Positions 26,509 to 33,241 of a stretch of 33,241 nt of DNA are shown here, piece by piece (the stretch's first letter is position 1; every line of letters starts with the position of its first letter). The position numbers and the translations under genes were made by a program. The notes beneath the pieces were generated by a model, which made no database searches, was not told the DNA's origin, and was given only the letters and a program-made list of their open reading frames with translations. The DNA comes from Marinilabiliaceae bacterium (GTDB lineage Bacteria; Bacteroidota; Bacteroidia; Bacteroidales; Marinilabiliaceae), in NCBI GenBank assembly GCA_029933425.1, contig JAOZOF010000012.1, forward strand, positions 1-33,241, in the 5' to 3' direction.

Positions 26509-28002
26509 ATGAACATAATAAAATATTTAATTGTAATTTCCGGTATAATGTTAATCTTTGTTTCGTGTAGAGATGAGAAAGACAATAGTGATCTGGAACC
26601 GGATGAAAAATACTATACAAATCCATTCTTTTTACCAAATCAGAGCAAGCATATAGGAGCAGGAGATCCGGCAACAATACGTTGGATGGGTAAATATTAT
26701 TTAACGGTAAGCAGAAACCCTTTGGATGCCGGTATTATGATGTGGGAGTCAGAGAATTTAGTTGACTGGGAGTATCTTGGTATAATATCGGATGCACCGG
26801 AAGTAAATGATGCATGGGCTCCTGAGGTTTTTTATTATGAGGGTGCTTTTTATATGTACACTTCAGGGCCTGATAATAATCACAGGGTCTTGAAATTTGA
26901 AACGTCAAAACAAGATAAACCATCACCTTTTGGAGAATATACCGTTGTTAGTACAAATATGTTTCCCGGAGCTGATCATGATATTGATGCTACACCTTTT
27001 AGGGATGATAATGGGGATTTGTATTTTTTATTTTCAGGCGGAGGCGGAATACAATATATAAAAACCAATTCTCCTGTTGATGGCGACAAGCCCGTACATA
27101 AGTTAAGAAGATGTTTTGTTAAGGTTCCTGAGGATGATAGAGGCTCTACATGGACAGAAGGCCCGTCTGTAATAAAAAAGAATGGGATTTATTATATGAC
27201 TTATTGCGGAAATGATGTAATAAGAGTCGATTATCAGGTACATGCAGCAAGCGGTTCAAGCATTGAAGCACTAACTCCGGTATCACATAATCCAATATTG
27301 AAACATACCGAAGGATTTTCTAATGGAACAGGTCATAGTCATAATGTATTAGGCCCGGATCTTAAAACATATTATACAACATACCATGTAAAAATATATG
27401 AAGGCAATCTGGCAGAAACAGGTTTGCCGTTGTATAGATATACAATGCTTAATAAAATCGAGTTTCATCCGGATGGAGATGTAACGTCTGAGGTTACTTT
27501 TGATGAACAACCTGTACCAAAAATGGCAGAATGGTCAGACGGTTTTAATAGGGATTTTATTGGTGATGAATGGGCAGTTACCGGAGATTGGAGCATGAAT
27601 AACAATTTTGCAGTTACCGGAACCGGTAATGGCAGTAGTTTGCTCTCTACAAAAAAGACTTCAGAGAACGAGTTCGTAGTTGAAGGCTATGTTAAAGTAA
27701 AGCCGGGGTCAACAGGAGGAATAGTTACAGATAATGGCGAATTAAAAGCGTTATTGGATTACGATAAAAAGCAGTTAATTATTATGCAGAAACAGGGTGT
27801 TTCAAATGTAGATATTCCGGATAGCAACTTTGATGTATGGCATCAGATAAAAATATCATTGAAGGATGGTAATGTTATTGTCTGGTTTGATAACATGAAA
27901 AAGTTTCAAGATAGTTATTCGGAAGCCGGGAAATCAAATGTTGGTTACTATGTTGAAAAAGGGAACGTAGATTTTGCGTGGATTGCTTTTTCTTCATATT
28001 AA
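26509..28002 (+). CDS. GH43 glycosidase lipoprotein with C-terminal beta-sandwich
   Basis: The protein has 497 residues from ATG 26509. An in-frame TTG at 26488 would add seven residues but gives a poorer signal, and the Met makes a standard lipoprotein signal (lipobox FVSC). The five-bladed GH43 propeller (about 40-330) carries the three expected acids: D53 in AGDPAT (base), D160 in DIDATPF (pKa modulator) and E217 in WTEGPS (acid). The C-terminal part (about 335-497) is a LamG-like sandwich (WHQIKISLKDGNVIVWFDN). GH43 enzymes are mostly alpha-L-arabinofuranosidases, beta-xylosidases, arabinanases or galactofuranosidases; the subfamily cannot be set here. It probably sits on the membrane surface and trims side chains. 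It opens the second enzyme block and is 57 bp before the GH5-like gene. Confidence 0.88.
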   Translation: MNIIKYLIVISGIMLIFVSCRDEKDNSDLEPDEKYYTNPFFLPNQSKHIGAGDPATIRWMGKYYLTVSRNPLDAGIMMWESENLVDWEYLGIISDAPEVNDAWAPEVFYYEGAFYMYTSGPDNNHRVLKFETSKQDKPSPFGEYTVVSTNMFPGADHDIDATPFRDDNGDLYFLFSGGGGIQYIKTNSPVDGDKPVHKLRRCFVKVPEDDRGSTWTEGPSVIKKNGIYYMTYCGNDVIRVDYQVHAASGSSIEALTPVSHNPILKHTEGFSNGTGHSHNVLGPDLKTYYTTYHVKIYEGNLAETGLPLYRYTMLNKIEFHPDGDVTSEVTFDEQPVPKMAEWSDGFNRDFIGDEWAVTGDWSMNNNFAVTGTGNGSSLLSTKKTSENEFVVEGYVKVKPGSTGGIVTDNGELKALLDYDKKQLIIMQKQGVSNVDIPDSNFDVWHQIKISLKDGNVIVWFDNMKKFQDSYSEAGKSNVGYYVEKGNVDFAWIAFSSY

Positions 28003-28059
28003 GTTAGTTGTAATAAGCAGATAAAAAATAATAAGATATTAGAATTTAAAATAAGCAGT

Positions 28060-29235
28060 ATGAAAAAGATGATGAAAATTTTTCTTTCAGTGTTTTTACT
28101 TTCAGTCATGATAGCTTGCGGAGGTAATACTAAAAAGAAATCGGTAACAAAAAGTGATAAAGGAAACGAAATTGCAACACGTTGGAGTATAGAAAAAGCG
28201 CAGGCCTGGGGGGAAGAACAGCCATGGATAGTTGGAGCAAACTTTAACCCAAGCGATGCCTCTAACGAACTTGATATGTGGCAGGCTGATACCTGGAACC
28301 CTGAGCTTATTGATAAAGAACTTGGCTGGGCTGAGAATATAGGAATGAATGCTGTGCGGGTATATCTTCATTATTTTCCATACAGGGATGATAAAGATAA
28401 TTTTTTGAATAGAATTGATGAGTTTTTGAAGATATCGGCTAAACATCATATAAAGCCTATGTTTATTTTCTTTGATGATGTATGGAACCCAAATCCTGTA
28501 GCCGGCCCACAACCTGAACCAAGGCCTCATTTGCACAATGCAAACTGGTTACAATCCCCGGGTAAAGATATTCTTTGGAATCCGGAAAGGCATAAAGAAC
28601 TTAAACCCTATGTTCAGGATATTCTCAGAAAGTTTAAAGATGATGACAGAGTGTTGCTTTGGGATCTGTATAATGAACCTCAGAATACAAATGATAATGC
28701 TTATCACGAAAACGGGAAAGGGAAAGAGAAGTATTCAATGATGCTTTTGAAGGAGGTTTTCGAGTGGGCAAGAGAGGTAAATCCATCGCAGCCAATCACC
28801 TCCGGAGTGTGGGTTGGCGACTGGACTAATCCTGATTCATTATCTGAGTTTAATAAATTCATGTTAGATCATTCGGATATAATCACCTATCATAATTATA
28901 ATGATATAAATGATTTTATAAGGGTGTCAGAAGCATTGAAACGTTATAATCGCCCTATGATCTGTACAGAATACATGGCAAGAGGTAACAAGTCCTTATT
29001 TGAAACCCATCTGCCCTATATGGCCGAAAATAATATTGGTGCAATTAACTGGGGTTTTGTTGCCGGACGTTCTCAAACGATCTACCCGTGGGATTCCTGG
29101 AATAAAACCTATACTGCAGAACCGGAACTGTGGTTCCATGATATTTTTTATAAAGATGGAAAACCATATAGGCAGGCGGAAGTTGATTTAATCAGAAAAT
29201 TAGCATCATCTAAAAATAGTTCTACTGAAAAATAG
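28060..29235 (+). CDS. GH5-like clan A glycosidase lipoprotein
   Basis: The protein has 391 residues, with a lipoprotein signal ending MIACG followed by a lysine-rich linker. It has a (beta/alpha)8 cellulase-like barrel (about 55-385). The acid/base candidate is E206 in DLYNEPQN, after strand 4, and the nucleophile candidate is E304 in MICTEYMARG, on strand 7. This is the strand-4 NEP and strand-7 E arrangement of clan GH-A. Other family-like elements are NAVRVYLHYFPY near the start and INWGFVAGRSQTIYPW near the end. Similar proteins are often labelled 1,4-beta-xylanase without proof. It lies between two GH43 genes (57 and 37 bp), so it probably cleaves the backbone or a side chain of the same glycan. 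Whether it is endo- or exo-acting is unknown. Confidence 0.78.
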   Translation: MKKMMKIFLSVFLLSVMIACGGNTKKKSVTKSDKGNEIATRWSIEKAQAWGEEQPWIVGANFNPSDASNELDMWQADTWNPELIDKELGWAENIGMNAVRVYLHYFPYRDDKDNFLNRIDEFLKISAKHHIKPMFIFFDDVWNPNPVAGPQPEPRPHLHNANWLQSPGKDILWNPERHKELKPYVQDILRKFKDDDRVLLWDLYNEPQNTNDNAYHENGKGKEKYSMMLLKEVFEWAREVNPSQPITSGVWVGDWTNPDSLSEFNKFMLDHSDIITYHNYNDINDFIRVSEALKRYNRPMICTEYMARGNKSLFETHLPYMAENNIGAINWGFVAGRSQTIYPWDSWNKTYTAEPELWFHDIFYKDGKPYRQAEVDLIRKLASSKNSSTEK

Positions 29236-29272
29236 TAATTTACGTTTCCATTTTTAATATTGGGAAATAAAA

Positions 29273-30922
29273 ATGAATACCATGAATTCGCGTTATTTTG
29301 TAAACATAACGACAAAGAATATTGTAAAAAATTTTCTTTTTATATGGGTATTTGTTTTTCCTGCGTTGGGATGTTTGGATAACGAGGTTCCTGTTGAAGA
29401 AAAACCTAATGAAAAACCACCTGTGGCAGAAGGTCATTACCGTAATCCCATAACAGTGGAAAGAGAAATGGAAATTATTGGAGAAGGTGGGATTGCCGAT
29501 CCTTCGGTTTTTAGGTGGATGGGCAAATATTACCTTATGACAACCCAATTTTATAATTATAAGTTCATAGGCTTTAAAGTTTGGGAATCAACAGACCTGG
29601 TAAACTGGCAGTTTACCGGGGCTGTTCCTTTACAGGGTTTTATGTGGGATGTGTTATGGTCGCCCGAGATGTATTACTATCGTGGTGTTTTCTATATCTA
29701 TTTTTCAGGCCCGGGCGGCAAAATGGCAGCAATGAGATATGAACCTCCTGCCGGAAATGTAAACCCGGAACCATTTTCAGAGAATGCTAATTGGGAGGTT
29801 TTTACCCATGATTATCTGAAGTTGTCCGATCACTCCATTGACGGTTCTATACTGATCGAGCCCACAGGAGATAAGTATGCTTTTTTCTCTGGCTTAGGCG
29901 GGGTAAAGTATCGTAAAATAAATTCAATGGAGGACGGTAACGGCAGTAGTGTAGTTCAATTAATCCAATGTGCGGTAAATAACATTGATATTAATCCGGG
30001 AGAGATAGGAACAGTAGACTGGACAGAAGCCCCAACTGCATTTAAAAAAGATGGTGTATATTATATGACTTATACGGGCAACCATTTTTTACGTCCCGAT
30101 TACCAGATCCATTTGGCCACAGGTACAACACTTCAAAACCTGACCCCGATTTCAGATAACCCCTGGATATCCAGGACTTGGGGCGAATGGACGGCAACAG
30201 GGAACTGTTATCCAGTATTGGGGCCAACCCTTAAAGATTACTACTACACTTATCATGTAAAAGAGGGATATCGTATTTCCCCACCCGATCAGCAGGTACT
30301 TAGGAAACTGATGGTGGATAAGGTTGAGTTCAAAACAAATAATATTGAGACCAATGCCCCTACATTTGATGATGAACCTATTCCTGACAAAGCAGATTTT
30401 GAAGATGACTTTAGCAACGGACTGGCCAATTTTGATGTTGTTGGTAATGCAGTAAATTGGAGCCCATGGGAGAATTTTGCTGTCAGTGCTGAGGCATTAG
30501 GCGTAACATCACTCGATAATGCAATTTTAAGCAAAGAAAAAACAGGGGCAAATTTTGTAGCGGAATCATACCTCCGGATAAAAGAGTATCAGTCAACAGG
30601 TGTATCAGGTGTTGTATTTATCCAATCCGATAGTATATCTAAAATTAACATAGCTGCAGGCATTGGTTTTGTTGACGGTGTTTCAAAAGTAATTACCTAC
30701 GATGTGTTAAATGACTGGCAGTTTGTTGATCTGCCTGATGAATTTAGTTCTGTATGTTGGACAGATATAAGAGTAGAAAAGAAAGGTAGCAGGATAAAGC
30801 TGTTTGTAAACAACGTTGATGTAATGGCTTTTGATGTGGAGGATTTCGGAGGAGGAAAGGTCGGATATTTGTGTTACGATTGTAATGCAGATGTAGCCTG
30901 GACCGCATTTTCAAATTATTAA
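29273..30922 (+). CDS. GH43 glycosidase lipoprotein, second copy type
   Basis: The protein has 549 residues. After a rather long N-terminus the signal segment ends in PALGC (Cys near residue 36); a Met at residue 4 is an alternative start. The GH43 propeller has D76 (IADPSVFRW), D190 (SIDGSI) and E252 (WTEAPT) in the catalytic positions. Its layout parallels the GH43 protein encoded at 26509: the same RWMGKYYL strand after the first Asp, the same YYMTYxGN segment, a VEFK/IEFH close of the propeller and a C-terminal LamG-like sandwich (about 375-549). The two therefore look like diverged paralogues, but the later one has longer loops around the second blade, which suggests a different linkage or subsite. 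It is in the same operon as the GH5-like and epimerase genes. Confidence 0.87.
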   Translation: MNTMNSRYFVNITTKNIVKNFLFIWVFVFPALGCLDNEVPVEEKPNEKPPVAEGHYRNPITVEREMEIIGEGGIADPSVFRWMGKYYLMTTQFYNYKFIGFKVWESTDLVNWQFTGAVPLQGFMWDVLWSPEMYYYRGVFYIYFSGPGGKMAAMRYEPPAGNVNPEPFSENANWEVFTHDYLKLSDHSIDGSILIEPTGDKYAFFSGLGGVKYRKINSMEDGNGSSVVQLIQCAVNNIDINPGEIGTVDWTEAPTAFKKDGVYYMTYTGNHFLRPDYQIHLATGTTLQNLTPISDNPWISRTWGEWTATGNCYPVLGPTLKDYYYTYHVKEGYRISPPDQQVLRKLMVDKVEFKTNNIETNAPTFDDEPIPDKADFEDDFSNGLANFDVVGNAVNWSPWENFAVSAEALGVTSLDNAILSKEKTGANFVAESYLRIKEYQSTGVSGVVFIQSDSISKINIAAGIGFVDGVSKVITYDVLNDWQFVDLPDEFSSVCWTDIRVEKKGSRIKLFVNNVDVMAFDVEDFGGGKVGYLCYDCNADVAWTAFSNY

Positions 30923-30935
30923 ATAATATGATATT

Positions 30936-32063
30936 ATGAATAAAATTTTATTACTACTAATTATTTTTTCTGTTGGATTCAACTCGTGCAACAATGCTAA
31001 AAAAAATAAAAAAAAGTCTGATACGGCAAATGCTGACTGGGAAATGGATTACAGGGGCCACAAGACCCAACTGTTCACCTTGAAAAACAGTAACGGGGTC
31101 ACAGTAACGATTACTAACTACGGAGGTAAGGTTGTCTCTCTTTTTGTGCCCGACAATAATGGAGAGCTCGCTGATATTGTTCTTGGTTATGATAACATAA
31201 AGGAAACAGTAAACGGCAACCCGTACTTTGGTGCAATTATAGGCCGGTATGCCAACCGCATTGCAAAAGGAAAGTTTTCAATCGACGGTAAAGAGTATGC
31301 ACTTGACACCAACAACGGCCCTAACGCATTACATGGAGGCATTGTAGGATACAACGATGTAGTTTTTGATGCAGAACAGGAAGCTAACAGACTTGTGCTT
31401 AAACACCATGACCCTGATATGCATGAAGGTTATCCGGGAAATGTTGATGTTACCGTTGTTTATGAATTAACAGATGATAACGAACTGAAGATAACCTATG
31501 ATGCCGTTACCGATAAGCCCACAATTATTAACCTTACTAATCATTCGTTTTTTAACTTACATGGAGAGGGTAGCGGAACTATTCTTGATCACCATCTTCT
31601 GATTAATGCAGATAGATATACCCCAATAGATTCTACATTAATTCCAACGGGAGAACTTGCCAGTGTTAAAGGTTCGTCTTTTGATTTTACACAACTCACC
31701 CCGATTGGAGAGCATATAAACGATGATAATGAACAGATCAGAAACGGGGGAGGCTTTGATCATAACTGGGTGCTGAACGGAGAAAACGGAACAATGAAAC
31801 TTGCAGCTAAAGTTGAAGAACCAAAGAGTGGAAGAGTGATGGAGGTATATACAACAGAGCCCGGATTGCAGTTTTATGCAGGTAATTTCCTTGATGGCAG
31901 TGATGTGGGGAAAGGGGGCAAAAGGTATGAATACCGTACTGCCTTCTGTCTCGAGACACAGCATTTCCCTGACTCCCCGAACCATCCGGACTTCCCGTCA
32001 ACAATACTGCGTCCGGGAGAAAAGTATCATTCCGAAACAGTCTATAAGTTTGGAGTAAATTAA
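30936..32063 (+). CDS. galM: aldose 1-epimerase (galactose mutarotase) lipoprotein
   Basis: This 375-residue galactose-mutarotase-type beta-sandwich interconverts alpha and beta anomers of aldoses such as galactose, glucose or arabinose. The family signatures are all present: GRYANRIAKGKF, NALHGG with H133, NLTNHSFFNL with H203 (acid), GFDHNW and CLETQHFPDSPN with E340 (base). The N-terminus is a lipoprotein signal (FNSCNN) and a lysine-rich stretch, so unlike cytoplasmic GalM it acts on a membrane face outside the cytoplasm. It starts 13 bp after the second GH43 gene and ends 10 bp before the third GH43-like gene, within the operon. It is consistent with removing the product anomer released by a retaining or inverting hydrolase, and weakly points to galactose or arabinose as product. 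Confidence 0.92.
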   Translation: MNKILLLLIIFSVGFNSCNNAKKNKKKSDTANADWEMDYRGHKTQLFTLKNSNGVTVTITNYGGKVVSLFVPDNNGELADIVLGYDNIKETVNGNPYFGAIIGRYANRIAKGKFSIDGKEYALDTNNGPNALHGGIVGYNDVVFDAEQEANRLVLKHHDPDMHEGYPGNVDVTVVYELTDDNELKITYDAVTDKPTIINLTNHSFFNLHGEGSGTILDHHLLINADRYTPIDSTLIPTGELASVKGSSFDFTQLTPIGEHINDDNEQIRNGGGFDHNWVLNGENGTMKLAAKVEEPKSGRVMEVYTTEPGLQFYAGNFLDGSDVGKGGKRYEYRTAFCLETQHFPDSPNHPDFPSTILRPGEKYHSETVYKFGVN

Positions 32064-32073
32064 AATAAACGAT

Positions 32074-33096
32074 ATGTATAAACTATTTCAATATCTTTTA
32101 TTATTTGATTTAATAATTTCGTTAACTTCTGCAAATGCCCAGCAGCCCAATCCTGAAGGCACTGTGAAAGAAGGTGAAAAAGCTGTTTTCGAGGCTTATC
32201 TTTTTGCACATATGACCCACCGGGATTATGGCAGGCTTTACTACTCCGTGAGTATTGACGGCCTGCACTGGGAAAAACTGAATAACGGCAAAAGGGTATT
32301 TGATGGTTATAAAGGGCATCCTGATATTACCAAAGGGCACGATGGCAGGTATTACCTTGTAGGCAATAACGATGACGGAGACTTGCAGATAAATATCTGG
32401 GTCTCGGATGATTTGATTACATGGAAGGAGTACTCACACTATACTCCGGATTTGAACAAAACACCGGATTACAAGCCGCTTCAACGACTTGGTGCCCCAA
32501 AGGTGTACTATGACAAGCAAACAAAACAATACATCCTTTCATGGCATACACCCCACCTGAACGGTACAAAAGAAGACCCCGAACGTTACTGGCAAAGCCA
32601 GCGTACGTTGTATGTTTTATCGAAAGATTTAAAAACATTTAGTGATATTCCCCGAAAACTCTTCGAGTGGGATATGGGAACGATAGATGTTTTTATCCGG
32701 AATATTGACGAGGTATATTATGCCGTCATAAAAGACGAAAGATATCCCACCCTGGAATGGACAACAGGTAAAACGATAAGGATATGCAGTTCGGAGAACC
32801 TGACAGGGCCTTATTCTTACCCACAGGAGCCCATAAGTCCTAATTTCCGTGAAGCCCCAATGTTGATACCTTCACAGGATGGTAAACACTTGTACATGTA
32901 TTATGAACAATATCCGGGTGTAAGCTACGGATTATCAGTTGCACGTAATGTAAATGGGCCATGGTACCAGGTATCAGGTTATACCCATTTTGCCGACTGG
33001 GATAAATACTTAATGCCCGACTCGGTGCGTCATGGATGTATGATTCCAATCTCGAGGAAGGAGTATGATAAACTTGTAACATATTTTACAAAATAA
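32074..33096 (+). CDS. secreted GH43-like five-bladed propeller hydrolase
   Basis: The protein has 340 residues with a cleaved signal peptide (SANAQQ, about residue 22) and no lipobox. It is a compact GH43-like propeller without an accessory domain. Its candidate catalytic acids are D84 (GHPDITKG), D205 (TIDVFIRN) and E260 (REAPML). The N-terminal AYLFAHMTHRDYGRLYYSVS is typical of GH43 members related to the furanosidase-type subfamilies. I tentatively compare it with GH43_34-like exo-galactofuranosidases but cannot set the subfamily by eye. It differs from the other two GH43 proteins in having no lipid anchor or sandwich, so it is probably soluble in the periplasm. It starts 10 bp after the epimerase gene and is the last gene of the operon in view. 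Confidence 0.78.
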   Translation: MYKLFQYLLLFDLIISLTSANAQQPNPEGTVKEGEKAVFEAYLFAHMTHRDYGRLYYSVSIDGLHWEKLNNGKRVFDGYKGHPDITKGHDGRYYLVGNNDDGDLQINIWVSDDLITWKEYSHYTPDLNKTPDYKPLQRLGAPKVYYDKQTKQYILSWHTPHLNGTKEDPERYWQSQRTLYVLSKDLKTFSDIPRKLFEWDMGTIDVFIRNIDEVYYAVIKDERYPTLEWTTGKTIRICSSENLTGPYSYPQEPISPNFREAPMLIPSQDGKHLYMYYEQYPGVSYGLSVARNVNGPWYQVSGYTHFADWDKYLMPDSVRHGCMIPISRKEYDKLVTYFTK

Positions 33097-33201
33097 GGTC
33101 GCTGATTTTAGGACTTAATTCTAAAATAAATGATTGCAAGAATCCGGCAAGGAAGAACAATCATGGGCTAACCTTTTAGCAGGGAACTATTTAGTGCCTC
33201 T

Positions 33202-33230
33202 AAGAAAACACCTGTTTTTCGGTTTTTCTT
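33202..33230 (+). terminator. imperfect hairpin after the last PUL gene
   Basis: AAGAAAACACC (33202-33212) pairs with GGTTTTTCTT (33221-33230) with one bulged base, leaving an 8-nt loop. It lies 106 bp after the stop codon of the last gene. The stem is AT-rich and weak. It may be the end of the operon, and the window stops 11 bp later. Confidence 0.3.
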
Positions 33231-33241
33231 TAAAAGGGACA

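Overview
The window is AT-rich DNA from a member of the Bacteroidota. The evidence is a SusC/SusD pair, a hybrid two-component system (HTCS) regulator, many lipoprotein signal peptides, and two proteins ending in a type IX secretion (T9SS) sorting domain. T9SS tails are uncommon in Bacteroides of the human gut, so an environmental Bacteroidales/Marinilabiliales-like or flavobacterial host seems more likely (inference). I see no rRNA, tRNA, CRISPR array or transposase.

Left region (about 1-9330, plus strand): a gene set with a rhamnose theme. It opens with the 3' end of an unidentified gene and a secreted CPPED1-like metallophosphatase. A GH106-type alpha-L-rhamnosidase lipoprotein follows, then a secreted DUF4434-like protein, a URO-D-superfamily protein of the methyltransferase-like rather than the heme type, a RhaT-like sugar permease, a second copy of the metallophosphatase, and a broken GH43-like lipoprotein gene. 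The likely flow is extracytoplasmic release of rhamnose, perhaps decorated or methylated, then RhaT-type uptake. Rhamnose isomerase, kinase and aldolase genes are not in the window.

Scar (about 9330-9620): about 290 bp between the two carbohydrate regions carries, on the minus strand, the last ~65 codons of a type I restriction specificity subunit (hsdS) and, just beyond its stop, the first ~26 codons of what looks like hsdR. Both are cut off, one by the broken GH43-like gene and the other by the HTCS gene. This marks a lost defence locus.

Right region (9631-33096): a polysaccharide utilisation locus (PUL). A minus-strand HTCS regulator is divergent from a long plus-strand series: a multidomain GH172 (DUF2961) enzyme with a T9SS tail, a second single-domain GH172 enzyme, SusC, SusD, a surface glycan-binding lipoprotein, a T9SS-tailed protein made of three repeats of the binding protein's C-terminal domain, a GH43 lipoprotein, a GH5-like lipoprotein, a second GH43 lipoprotein, an aldose 1-epimerase lipoprotein and a third GH43-like secreted enzyme. 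Strong hairpins lie after the binding-protein gene and after the three-repeat gene, so the series is probably split into sub-operons.

Working model for the PUL (inference): GH172 with several GH43 enzymes points to a furanose-rich glycan (arabinofuranose, galactofuranose or fructofuranose linkages), with galactose or arabinose mutarotated by the epimerase. The most unusual features are the GH172 protein with a duplicated N-terminal half and duplicated accessory domains, the lectin-like repeat shared between the SusCD-associated lipoprotein and a T9SS protein, and the hsdS/hsdR scar.
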